Source: Daldinia sp. FL1419
Taxonomy: Eukaryota > Ascomycota > Sordariomycetes > Xylariales > Hypoxylaceae
Direction of reading: 5' to 3'
NCBI GenBank assembly: GCA_025201765.1
Contig: MU623419.1
Location: 62,001-126,000, forward strand
Length of the DNA: 64,000 nt
Shown here one piece after another: positions 46,476 to 57,432 of this stretch (within the stretch, counting starts at the first letter, position 1; every line of letters begins with the position of its first letter). The notes under the pieces were generated by a model, which saw only the letters and a program-made list of their open reading frames with translations, searched no databases and was not told the origin of the DNA. The translations under genes and the position numbers were made by a program.

Positions 46476-47444
46476 TCAGCATGCCCATCTATCCCCGCGG
46501 CTTTTCCTAAACACTGCCGTCGACAATACCGGTTCCTTCTCCCACTGCGTCGGTAGTACCATCATTAGCGTGTCAATCTCCTCACGAGCTGCCTGCATCC
46601 GCTTCTTCATAGGATCCATCGTACCGCCGTCTTGCGACTCCTGCTGTAACTGCAATTCCTCTAGTCGTTGCACCTGTCCTTCGAGCAACTCCGCTTCGAT
46701 ATCTTGTTCTTGTATTTCGTCCTCCACTAGTTGGGGGAGGGGGCCTAGTTCAAGCTTCTCCGTGTCGTGTACGAATACTATTCGCTCGAGTGAATTCAGA
46801 TCAACCTTCTTCCACCGCAGCACTCGCCATGCGCCTTCGGGAACAACCGCCAGACGCTGCACTTCGTCCAATCCTCGTGTGGATGCCCATAACGACGAGC
46901 ATTCGGGCTTCAGCTCCGAGTTACCGAAGAACAGAGTATCTCGACTGAAATCGACATAAATCCGTGGTTTTATGCTTCCCACGCCAAGGGAAAGCTTGTA
47001 ATGCTTAAGTGCTTCATATCTGGCCTCGGCGTTGACATGTAGAAGAGCGGGGATCTGTGCGGTAGAATACCATGTTTCTTGTCGGTTAGGCGAGTCTAGT
47101 ATAGCTTCTTCTAGCGATCTAGGACTTTGCTTCTGTTCTGTATATGGAGACTTGACAACGACTGTCCTAGGATCAGGCATAGCATGTTGCCATATTTTGA
47201 CCCTTAGTTCAGGGGGTAGCTCGTTGAACTTGTTAAATGAGGTAGAGGCCTGAAGCTTATTTGAAAACCGAGATATTGTTCCTTCCATTGTGCTGTCGAT
47301 GAGGTTAAGGAGTTGGCAATATTGAGATTGTTGCCAACGATACAGTCTTATAAGTAGCAGTATCGAACTGACAAGAGGTATGATGGCGACGGGAACATCG
47401 TAATAAATAGTTGGAGTGTGGGTAGTCCTGCTCGGCATGATCAT
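46476..47444 (-). CDS. 2EXR-domain protein
   Basis: A single minus-strand frame gives 322 residues from ATG 47444, or 270 from ATG 47288 (MEGTISRFSNK). The 2EXR domain, named for its two EXR motifs and common in filamentous fungi, is clear. It starts FNKFNELPPELRVKIWQHAM, which is F-box-like, and continues with PRTVVV, ALLHVNAEARYEALKHYKL, IYVDFSRDTLFFG and LDEVQRLAVVPEGAWRV. The C-terminal third is an acidic Gln/Glu coiled coil (EDEIQEQDIEAELLEGQVQRLEEL). The longer start adds a hydrophobic segment (VAIIPLVSSILLLIRLY) that would be a membrane anchor. That is unusual for the family, so the shorter start is preferred. The molecular role of 2EXR proteins is not known; an adaptor role like F-box proteins has been suggested by sequence only. 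Confidence 0.8.
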   Translation of the reverse strand: MIMPSRTTHTPTIYYDVPVAIIPLVSSILLLIRLYRWQQSQYCQLLNLIDSTMEGTISRFSNKLQASTSFNKFNELPPELRVKIWQHAMPDPRTVVVKSPYTEQKQSPRSLEEAILDSPNRQETWYSTAQIPALLHVNAEARYEALKHYKLSLGVGSIKPRIYVDFSRDTLFFGNSELKPECSSLWASTRGLDEVQRLAVVPEGAWRVLRWKKVDLNSLERIVFVHDTEKLELGPLPQLVEDEIQEQDIEAELLEGQVQRLEELQLQQESQDGGTMDPMKKRMQAAREEIDTLMMVLPTQWEKEPVLSTAVFRKSRGDRWAC

Positions 47445-47980
47445 GTACAGCCCCTGTGGACTTAAGGGGCTTCTTGGAGTAGGATGTGTTGTTTGATGCA
47501 GTATTTCTTCACGCGCCGCACGAGGTTGTGTGCGTGATCAATGCGTAATATAGTAATCAATAAGTTGAAACGTCCTTATAGGGCACGAATTATAAGTAGT
47601 ACATGAGAATCGGTCCCGCACTATACTTGAGAGGATTCGTAAGGATCGTGGTCTACTTTCGTACAGATAATAATAAATATACTATACGGCAGGGTACCGA
47701 ATGCGGGTTGAGGGTCGTCTGGTTTATATGGAAGCTTGAAAGCAAAGAGGAGGGGGAGGGTTTCTTATTTCATCTTGTTATTCATTGTCATTACATAGGT
47801 ACCTAGTAGTTAGCTTGTTGCCCCATGCCCACGTTTGGCAGATTAGACGATACCATAATAGGTACTTTTTCAAGGACGAGGTAAGTCAGAATATAAGGTA
47901 GGGTAAAGTAACCTTGTAACTCGCTCTCGAGGGGTCCAGACTGCTTTAGAGCGAACGCCGTGGATCGGCGCGAAACTACC

Positions 47981-48008
47981 TAACCTAGTAGGTACCTACC
48001 CTAGGTAC
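47981..48008. repeat. CCTA/TAGG palindromic microsatellite
   Basis: TAACCTAGTAGGTACCTACC continues into CTAGGTAC, a self-complementary run of the same family as at 6286, 13274 and 40381. Confidence 0.65.
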
Positions 48009-48471
48009 AGTCGAGGTAACATGGAAGGGTCAAAGAAAGTATGATGTAGGTAGGTAGGTATCAAAGTACCCGCGTACCTAGGTATGTATGTATGTAATAT
48101 GTATCGTCATGTGGTACCCTCAGCGGTGTTTTAGCGGTCCTTAGCGGATGCTTAGCTTGTACTAAACAATGGTCGACGAAAGCTTGAGCATAAAGGAGAC
48201 TGGAACGTGGTTTGATGAAGCGGCTCAAAGCCACTCCAGACTAGCCGAGTCACTTAACCCAGCTAGATTTTCATGTAAAAGCGGCCGCGGTCACCGACTC
48301 TCCGTGTAGTAGATAGTACATACATATGTGCGTAATGTGTGTGGCATGTAATACAAAATGCAAGTATGTAGTACGTATAATACTTTTGACCACCCTGCCA
48401 CTCAAAGATCGGACCGCAGGGTTTAAATCGCCCATGTAAAAAAGGCGACGAAGACGACGAAGGGAATGCAT

Positions 48472-48500
48472 CTGCGACTAACTGCGACTAACTGCGACTA
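48472..48500. repeat. Tandem repeat, 10-bp unit, 3 copies
   Basis: The unit CTGCGACTAA is repeated; the third copy lacks its last base. Confidence 0.85.
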
Positions 48501-48517
48501 CGCGTGGCCTAATACAA

Positions 48518-48545
48518 CTAATAATACTAATAATACTAATAATAC
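48518..48545. repeat. Tandem repeat, 9-bp unit, 3 copies
   Basis: The unit CTAATAATA is repeated three times in a row. Confidence 0.85.
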
Positions 48546-48907
48546 AAGGCTGTTTATGATGTGGTTGATTAGAGATGACGCTTGACACGTAAACATACTT
48601 TGTTCCGCACTATGGCGAACTCCTTGCGGTAAGCCGGCCTCGACAAATCGACGGGATATCCAACAGATGATCAAGATCTTTTTCTTCTCGCCATCTCGGT
48701 ATCCTGCGGCCTCGGGCGCGGTTAGCCGAACTCGCTTGAGTTTGGTGCCTCGAAAGACTTATTTGGTTCCGATGCCGAGATTAACTAAAGCAAATAAAAG
48801 TAAAGAAAGTGGACAAGCTTGCGATGTTCCCGTCTGCAAAGTTATTTGTTAGCTTGCTTGTGCCTATCTGCACGTGTAGCAAAATTCAAACAGTTAAGGC
48901 AGGTTTC

Positions 48908-48943
48908 CACGAGCTTCACGAGCTTCACGAGCTTCACGAGCTC
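48908..48943. repeat. Tandem repeat, 9-bp unit, 4 copies
   Basis: The unit CACGAGCTT occurs four times (last copy ends CTC). Because the unit is a multiple of three it stays open on both strands, but no gene is supported around it. Confidence 0.85.
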
Positions 48944-51900
48944 CACAAACTCCATCAACTCCCTCGATGAGCCAATGATAACTCTCGGCCGAGTGTTTGT
49001 GAGAGCCGTAGGTATGCGTTCTGTCGTATCCCGTGATGCAATGCTAATTACCGCCAAACTCCTCCCATTACCCCAGAAATCATAGAAGGCCTTATAAAAG
49101 GATTCGTCTCGAGGTGAGACATGGCAAGCCATTAAAGGTGATTGGTCGATATAGAAAAGGGGTGCGGGTTAGTTCAACTTGGTAACTCTTCCAGCCAACC
49201 AGGGACCGATCTAACCTAGAAGGAATAGGATTCTGGAGCTGGGGGTTAAAGTTGCAAGGGGGTGGATGAGATTCATCGTGGGACATCGTGGGAAATCGTG
49301 GAGAAAGGATTTCTTAGAAGCAGCTGACATGGGGTTATGAGATGCTAACCACGGCTAGACACGCCTGGAAGGAGTTGGCGTTGGAAACTATGCAGAACGG
49401 GCTGCTATAGTGTACTCACGATCCATAACTTCCATAAAGGTACCTAACTAACGACCCGCAGTATTCTTATTAGTACCTAATTAGTTATTCTTAATAACTA
49501 CCTAACCTATGTAGTATTCTTAGTATTCTTAGGAGGTAGTCTACCGGCCTACCAAATCTGCAAGTCTACTACGCGTATGTATGTATGTAGTCGGCGTCGC
49601 CGTCTAGTTATTGCCCGATAGAAACGCAAACAATAATTGGGACGATTGCGTCAAAAATGTGAGATGAGAACAAGAAATGCACCTAATAAATTCGGGACCA
49701 AAAGAAAAAAAGAATCATAGAGAAGGAAATGACAAAGTCTCGCTAGTACGCGGCTCCTGTCGGTAGTCGGGGGCCATGGATTCCCGCCGTAGTGGGGCGA
49801 CATCAAGGGAAAGGGGGATGTTGGCGCCGCCTACACCAAAAAGTGACAACCACTCTCCGACTTACGTATTGTAAAGCAATATTCCAAGCCACTTGGAATC
49901 TATTCATCATTACATATTTCGTTAAATATTTATCAAGATTTTGCAATCTTTGGTGAACTTAGGCTCGGTACTTGCAATCCGTATCTTTCCCGGGTAGTTA
50001 AACCCTTCCAATTTCGGCTTGGCACACTTGGCTAGCCCCGGGAGCTTCAAGTAACTAGCGTAAATACACAAAACAGTAACACAGGTCAGATCCTAAATCG
50101 ACCTCAAGCCACTGACGAACTCTGCATCCAACTTGCATATGAATAGCAATAAATTCCCACTATATATCAGATCGTTAGTTAATTTACCACGGCAACAGAA
50201 AAAAAATTAAGAATATGTTTTATAAGCGACGGGTATTGGGTTCTTTTTTTTTTTCGCCTAATACGTCATAACACCCCTTAACGTTAACCCAGACAACGAC
50301 CAGATAAAACATACCACGCCTGCATGTCGATCAGCCAAAGAAATTCGTCGCCAAAGTAAAAGACCGACCGCCGACCGTTTCTTTATTTCCAACCTACTAA
50401 TAAAATAACATAACATACTAACACACAACCTCCTTAATTATCCCAACCTGTTTGTTCCAGGGGCATTTGGGGAGATAGATCATTATTAAAAGCTTATTTC
50501 CTCTATGACGACATCTTACAACCCACTAACCTAGCCTAATGTCGAATCATGTATTTTTTATCAATCGCCGGCTACCCGCTCGATAATTCTCGTCTTAGCA
50601 TGCATCAACGCAAGAGGGACAGACCAGAACTCGTGGCTATCTAGAATAGCCATGACAGTCGTACGGTCCCCTTTCGTACGTTGGTTCTCTTATGAACATA
50701 ACACCACTCCCTTGAAAATACCCTTTGGCGAAGGGCGCCTTGTGGTTATTTTAAGCATGTAGTTATTCTAAAGTTCCTCCGGCCACCGGCCTGACGATAT
50801 TCGATAATACCTATATGTAACCTTGCCCAGTTGTTTAGCTTGGCAAATCCTCTCGACGTCCGTAGGTTTTAATTGACTAAGGTTAATTAATAAGAAAAGT
50901 AAGATATCCCAATCAGAAGCTAGAGGGAATACTCTTGCGATATTCAGGCCCAACTAAAAGTACAAGTAGGTATTCGTTAGATCAAGCTTACAGGTAAAGC
51001 TTCCAAATCCCACCAATACTATCTAAAGGAACCATTTGTCGTGCGCCTAGATGGATGGCAAGATATTGGTAGGCCTAGCCAACAGCCACGTGTGACATAA
51101 TACACCGCAACTCACCGAGAAGAACAATGCCATCTCTAGACTCTAGGTAAGATGGAGGAATGATGAAATCTTCTTTGTAGGAAGCACCGACTTTATGTAT
51201 CACGATAACTCGTGTAACCCCTGATTCCACCTTGACAAATATCATTGTACCCCACATCTTTGGCCTAACCTAGTCCCTTTAGCTGTATCTAGGTATATTG
51301 AGAGACTGTGTTTAGTACTCTACAGCCAAATATATAGATGCTTGATTTGACAACTCAATGGTCATACCATCTAACGAAGCCCCTGAAGATCCCCCACAAG
51401 CACTTAATCCAATCAGAGGCAGAGTCCAGATGTTTCACAGCATCGGCTCATCCTACTCCGCAAGATATGGCCAGAGAGCATTGGAAGATTCCATTAGTTA
51501 AATAAGAATGCAAGCCTCTACATAGAGGTAAAGAGTAAAGGCGGTAGTAAGCGAGCAGGTAAACCTCTCTAGGTACCTAGTTGATAAGAACCCCAATTAA
51601 CAAGTTATCTTGCTCTGCCTGGTGTCAGGGTTATACAATAGGTAGGTGATAATCATGAAGCTAATAAATGTCAGTGGTTATAAAAAGCTGTTAACTAATC
51701 CCTCAAAGACGGCAAGGAGCTTCTTGGTATACTTAGCTATAAGTCTCGTAATTTGAACTACGGTAACCACCTGCGGTATACTATTGTATTTTAACAACCC
51801 TGTTGTAGTAGTTACTCTCAAGACTCGCTAGTTCCCAAGAACTACGATGCTGATATGATAAAGAATATCTAAGTAACGGTAAGCCATCCCGAAGTTGTAC

Positions 51901-52756
51901 AAGGTGTTGTTCTAGGTCTTGTGGAATCTTGGTGCAACTGATTTTTCGACTTCTTATCCCAGCCACTTGCTGTTGCGTTGCATAACCGTAATAACAATGC
52001 TCTCATATTTCCTAACTATAGCATGGAGATTTTGACTTCGCGGTACCACAAATATGTGTCTAGTTTCACAACTCAAGTAGGTAGTCATGCTTATTTGCTC
52101 TGTATAATATCCTAAGGATCTCTCTAACCATAACACAAAATGTGATAATGACTATGGCCACTTGCCTAAGTCTTGAGAACGGCAACGCTCATGATCTGCA
52201 TTTTAACCGGGAGGTCCGCACTATAATTCATCCTATATAGAACGATGGATATTAGGTCGGTGGTGGTTTGGTTCACGTGTTAGGTATACGGACTAGCGTA
52301 CTATGTTAAAAGCTGGTCCGATACTAATCTCGCTAGCTGTTAACGCCCCTTATATATCGAATTTAAAAACTATATAGGCAAGTTCCTGCTTTATATTGTT
52401 ACTGGATGAGTAAGATCTGATGAACTATTCGTACTGGTTGTGTGATGGATACGATTTCCTAACCGCTTTTCTATGTTGAGGAATTCCTATAAAGTCCACG
52501 CTCTTTCATGTTTCGCGTGATATTTTCCGTCATCGTCCAAGTAACTAAGTACTTGTCTTTTCTTAAACTTATAGTGGTACTTTGAAGATGTTTACTTTCA
52601 AGGAGTTTGAGCCTCATGGTAACTAGGCTGAATAGTATTGGCACCGAACCGGAAAATGTTAACGCCAGAGTGGTAAGTAATATAGTACGAAGATTACCCT
52701 AGGTTAGTTTCTGCGAATTGGTGTACTAATACTCGGATTAGCCCGAAGCCCGAAAT

Positions 52757-53654
52757 ATGCTGTTCCATCCCAAGACACCCTATCTCTTCACTAAATCCGA
52801 CTTCAAAACTATAATTGCGCCACAAGCCATCTTCGCGATTTTCTTAGTCCTTTCCCGGATCGGACTTAGTACTACCTACGGTTACGGGGATCGGCGCGTC
52901 TACCGTTGGCCACATGGCCACTCGGGTTCTTGTGATGTTTGGCTAGCTCTGGGTGCAATTGCTGGTTGCAGACATCTCAAACCAGAGGCTTCCCGAGCCA
53001 ACAGTTGAAGATACCATCAATAAGCCTTGGCGGCCATTGCCTTTAAATCGACTTTCTATGGAAGAAGCGAAACGAGTCTTCAGAATCCTAGTGCCGATGA
53101 TGGCTGGATACGGTGCGGCCATAGGAAGCTTCATCCCGAGTGCGATTATCATGATTCTCCTCTGGTTATATAATGACCTTGGCGGAGCCAACGCTGGACC
53201 GCTACAGCGTAACGTCATTAATGCTGTTGCGTGCGCATGTTTTGGCTGGGGGGCTTATATATCTCTATATAATTTTGGGGAAACTGTTAATACACGGCTT
53301 TGTAACTGGATCATCGTGACCGCTGCGGTAATCATGACGACTACCCACGCCCAAGATCTTCCCGACATGCTCGGAAACAAAGCTCGGGACCGCAAGACAA
53401 TACATTTGATTTACGGGGAAAGATGGGCACGCGCGACTCTCGCGATACTAGTCCCTCTGTGGTCAGTATCGTGCCTTGTATTCTGGAATATAAAGTCGCC
53501 AGTTGCTTGGATACCGGCGTTACTCCTTAGTAGCATAATGTCGCTGACCGCCGTGCTATGTCGGGAATACTCGTATGATGAAATCGTATGGAAGCTTTTG
53601 TGTCTTTAGCTGACTCGGTTGTATCTTCTCCCAATCTTTGCTACTAGGACTTGA
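52757..53654 (+). pseudogene. UbiA-family prenyltransferase, broken by frameshift and two nonsense codons
   Basis: The start at 52757 reads MLFHPKTPYLFTKSDFKTII, typical of fungal UbiA-type prenyltransferases. The frame then shifts by one base between about 52865 and 52940. In the new frame a TAG at 52944-52946 sits where relatives have Trp, followed by LWVQLLVADISNQRLPEP. The first aspartate motif DISNQ, EDTINKPWRPLP and the second motif DLPDMLGNKARDRKT are present, with several hydrophobic helices. A second TAG at 53607-53609 again replaces a Trp; downstream the frame still reads LTRLYLLPIFATRT to TGA at 53652-53654, like the family's end. The enzymes are membrane-bound and attach prenyl chains to acceptor rings in quinone, lipid or meroterpenoid synthesis. 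A 49-nt intron ending at 52946 could remove the first defect but has a poor donor (GTCTAC) and would delete conserved-length sequence. Confidence 0.75.
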
Positions 53655-54968
53655 AAGATTGGGATCTACTATTAGGTACATAATTATCTTGTATCTTAGC
53701 AAGAACGGTTTCGCTAGAAATGGTTCATGTTTTCTATTGTTTGTCTGTGTCTGAAATAAAAGGAGGTTGGGGGAGGGAGGGAAAGGAAAAAAAGTTAATC
53801 AAAGGGACTTGATATGATAGCGGTAGAAGAATATAGTCAATTGAAAAAATAGATGTTCGCTTACGTATGAGGCTTTTATACTGCGACCTATAGGGACCTC
53901 TATTGAATTACTCCGATTTGCTACCGCTGATATTGAGCTTACCTCTCATCATCTCGCCACAAGAAAAGTTTATATTCTGGCTGGGGGCCTTTTTTTCAGA
54001 TGTGAAAGGATTTATGATTATCATGATTAGTTTACTCGAATCTTAATATTGCACTTTATAATTGTCAGTGGTCGCTGTTCGGTTATACACGGTAAGCAAT
54101 TGTACGAAGCTCAAATGGAGCTCCCCGGTCTGAGCACCAATATATCATTCCCTAGGTAACCAGTTCAAAGTAATATATTCCGCTCAATTGATAATGAATT
54201 GACCTTTGAATTATTTAATACAAGTTTAACGGAGATTGATAGCATATATATGCGTACCTACCTAGGTTTATATAAATTCTCAAGATATAATAGGGGTTGA
54301 AACACCACGCTTAGATGAACTCACCAGCTCAAAATCAACCAAAACACCACGAAAAGACCAATTACTTAGGGTAACAGCTACCATATGTGGTCGGAATACT
54401 GAATATGGTTAGATTTGGTGTGTATGGCAGTGTTTGATATGTGGGCTGGGTTGCCCCTTTCAGAATCGCATGTGCGATGATGACTGGGGAAGTCATAAAT
54501 ACCCGTCTTCCTCCTCTGGAATCATCTCTCATACTATCCTTCTTATTCTCAGAACCGACAATTCAAGGCGTACAACCACAATGCCAAATGGAACCCCAAT
54601 TCCCCAATAATAGGTACGGTTCAGTGGCTGTTTAAAGTCTTGCGTTTGCCCAGACGTCTTGTTATCATTCCTGCCTGGGTAGCTTTCATTCTGTCATCGC
54701 TGCCAGCGTTGCGCTGATAATTTTGCGTAGCCGGCCGGTACGTTTTTACCAGGAGAGCGTGTATTCCGAATCCCCGGAAGACCAGGAAGGGTCGAAAGGC
54801 ATCGAACGGTGGATGCGTTGTCCCACGCCGCCTATATCCGTGAAGCTTGTCGAAGACGTGTTCGACCAAAAACCAAAAGTAGCTAAAGGAGAACGCGAAG
54901 AGAGGGTCCAAGGAAAGATCGCCGTACTCAACAGCGTGATCAATCCTAGTTCATAGCGAACGGGAAAC
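53655..54968. other. Intergenic region, no gene recognised
   Basis: A frame at 54723-54956 runs in the same phase as the downstream zinc-finger gene but is closed by TAG at 54954-54956 and lacks an ATG. It may be a lost 5' part or chance. A short hydrophobic stretch (LVIIPAWVAFILSSLPAL) is readable near 54655-54710 but has no supporting gene structure. Confidence 0.45.
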
Positions 54969-56102
54969 ATGTCCGCTACATTGAGCGTGCCGGCCAAAAG
55001 GCACAGGCCATGCGAAAGCGGAGGACCCTTATGCACTTCACTTTCCCCTACCCTAGAAATGATGACGGTTCCATTAGTAAACATAGTCGACTTAGTTAAC
55101 TCCACGGTCAGCGAAGTGACGGACGACGAGGAGCATAAGGAGCATCTAGCCTGCCCGTTCTGGAAGCACAACCCTGGACGGTACCTACGTGTTAAGAACT
55201 CGTGTACGAGCGGCTGTGGCTTTAAGAATATTGGAAAATTGACGTAAGTAATTATTTATTGTTATTACGATTGTTAGGTAGCCTATGCTGAGAAATTCTC
55301 CAGGGAGCATATCAAGAGAGTACACTGCCTCTGGAACGGCTGCGAAAATTGTCGAGTAAGATTTAATAAGGCTAAAAAGGAGGAGGTTGACGAGGTAAAG
55401 AAGAACCATATGGCCCGTTGTAGACAGCCAACCAAAAACCTGACGGAATCGGATGCTGAGTGGATGAGTAATGACCAAGATGAAGCATACGGAAGACTTA
55501 ACTTTCAAAGAGATAAAGGGGATTTCCGTCAATGCTACGACAAAATATGCCGCGCGTTATGGGGACATAGCCCAAACGAGATCCTAGAGCCTTGTAGGTG
55601 CAACGACGACGTGTCGAATTTCCTTTCATTACGCTAACTAGACTTAGATCACCTACCAGGATTCGAGATATCTGTCTTTCGTTGGAAGTTCATGAAGAAC
55701 CTAGAGTTGTACAGGCAGAGAATTATAGGGGCACAACACCCTGATGCGAGACAGGCTGTGATTACGGCACCGTCCTCCCCTCTCTTCAAGAACGTTGATC
55801 CGGCGCTCCTCTCCAATCAACTAAGCCATCTACCCAACGGCCCCATCCCATTCTTCAGAGGGCAGCGCAGAAAGGATTCGGGTGTCTATTCGTTGAATTC
55901 TAGTGAGAATCGGTTTGCCTTTCCCGAACAAATGCTCCCCGAACATGCATGCGCCAGTGATGAAGACCAGACATGGGCACAAGTGCGGAATGATGACATG
56001 GGTTGCATCACAGCTAGCACCTGGACTGACTTTATAGAGACTCGCGAAATTTTGGATGATAATTTTGATAGCGATGCGGAGGGTTTTCTGAATATTAGTT
56101 GA
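54969..56102 (+). CDS. Fungal Cys/His zinc-finger protein, interrupted by an in-frame stop
   Basis: Exon 1 (54969-55243) and exon 2 (from 55304) join in phase 2 across a 60-nt GTAAGT...CAG intron that cuts inside the finger region. The result reads LACPFWKHNPGRYLRV, SCTSGCGFKNIGKLTEHIKRVH, then CENCRVRF and NHMARC. This CPFxKHNPxxY / GFxxIxxLxEHIxRxH / CxxC / HxxxC pattern is a family common in filamentous fungi, of unknown but presumed regulatory function. The frame ends at TAA 55635-55637 (202 residues). The same frame then continues without a further stop to TGA-less sequence ending TGA at 56100-56102, adding 154 codons that look protein-like (FDSDAEGFLNIS at the end). Splicing out the stop was tried with donors near 55590-55611; each gave another early stop. 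Either the gene truly ends at 55637 or it carries a nonsense mutation. Confidence 0.6.
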
Positions 56103-56761
56103 CGTAGGAGTGATGATTATGACTATTAGTTTAGGTACTTAACTATTTTTTTTGATATCCTTCATTTTAGTAACGGTCTTTCTCTTGGTACTCTCGATTG
56201 CTCGCACACATGTAGCATCTTCTATACTGATATGAGAGGATGAATAGTATTTGAAAATATTCAAGTTCACCCTCCGTAGGTAGCTAACCTGGCCTATTCA
56301 AATCCACAACACGGTACTTCAAGTCTGAACGACGAGGCTGCGTGGGTGCCTCCGTACTTCTTAATCTAGTATATATGTAGAATGAGTAGGTATATGAGGG
56401 GTGTAAGTACAAGGTGTAAAATTAGGAGCAAGTTGAAATTAATAGAGGGATTTATTTGAAGCCCACCTGCTCCAATAAGCCGCTTTTCATTCTCTTGTAC
56501 CAAAGGATTTACGAATTCTTTGATCGGGGTTTTCACAGGTATCCTTGTAGCTTGAAATTTATCGCGTAGCATTTGATTAGTGCCATAAAAATGAAATAAA
56601 GGGAAGTTACATGTAAGTGAATTTGGAAAAAATATATCAATGATCTTCGGGGGGCGCAATAGGTATATAGGCTAACAAAAAAAAAGTTGCTACAAATATT
56701 AACCGTATTCATATCGCGACAAATAATATTGGTGAAGGGTAAAGAATTTGCAAAAAGAGTA
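56103..56761. other. Intergenic region, no gene recognised
   Basis: This is AT-rich sequence between the zinc-finger gene and the tRNA; no supported frame is seen. Confidence 0.55.
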
Positions 56762-56861
56762 TGATGAGAGTGGGACTTGAACCCACGCGGATTTCTCCAT
56801 GAGGACACTAAGTATTAAGGTAACCTTAACCTCACGCCATAACCAACTCGGCCATCTCACC
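56762..56861 (-). tRNA. tRNA-Leu (anticodon AAG) with intron
   Basis: Read on the minus strand from 56861: acceptor GGTGAGA pairs with TCTCATC plus discriminator A at 56762. The A box is TGGCCGAGTTGG and the T arm is GTGGG-TTCAAGT-CCCAC. The anticodon stem is TGAGG/CCTCA and the loop TTAAGG...T, with anticodon AAG. An intron of about 18 nt follows position 37 and contains CCTTAA, which can pair with the anticodon region as is usual. A long variable arm (GGA-GAAA-TCC) confirms the class II Leu type. Confidence 0.93.
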
Positions 56862-57432
56862 GTGTTCTTGTTGGAAAATTTAAGTGCTTTTTGGCATTAT
56901 ATCTGTAGCGTAACGGCTTACCCCGCTTCGGCCTGATTTTGAAGGCGCTGGTATCGCCTAACCTAGGTAGCCAAAACTCAAAATGAAGGTACAAAGTACA
57001 CAAATTAAGAAAGCTGACAAGGGGGGAACCAACTCGCGGCCAAAACATTAACACGGACCTCCATACGGATCAGATCCATAGATGATAACAATTTCAAAAT
57101 ACCATTTAATCTGCTGACGTCCGTTTGCCGAGACATCTCTTTCTGTGATTTCTCTAAATTTGGTAGAAGACTGTATATTGTATGCGATCAAGAAAATAAC
57201 TAGGCACAAAAAAATAATTTTTTTCGCCAAATTAAAACTCGAATTTTATTAAGAGAATACCTACAGCCTTCGAATATTATATAAAACCTCGTCGCCGTTG
57301 AATATAAAAACCAAGTAGGTACCTCGGGTACTCACGTAGGTAAGGGGCTACCTTCATATCAAGAAGAGAAACCAAAATTATCTAAGGGGCAGAATGAACT
57401 GCGAGTCTACATACCTACTCTAATCATCTAGG
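56862..57432. other. Intergenic region, no gene recognised
   Basis: This is the upstream flank of the tRNA and 3' flank of the oxidoreductase gene; AT-rich, with no supported gene. Confidence 0.55.

Larger units (their letters stand above)
47445..52756. other. 5.3 kb region without a recognisable gene
   Basis: I found no frame with family features, no spliced continuation and no RNA gene on either strand. The region holds CCTA/TAGG palindromes (47981-48008 and about 48045-48095) and three short tandem repeats at 48472-48943. The remaining open frames are under 100 codons and look random. Confidence 0.5.

Noticed and set aside
48842..49132. 96-codon minus-strand frame with Leu-Val-Lys repeats
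   Set aside because: The repeats are simply the translated 9-bp tandem repeat; the rest has no family features.
55585..55665. Short intron with branch-like GCTAACTAG and acceptor CTACCAG to skip the TAA at 55635
   Set aside because: All three possible donors (GTAGGT, GTGCAA, GTGTCG) create another stop or lose the downstream open frame.
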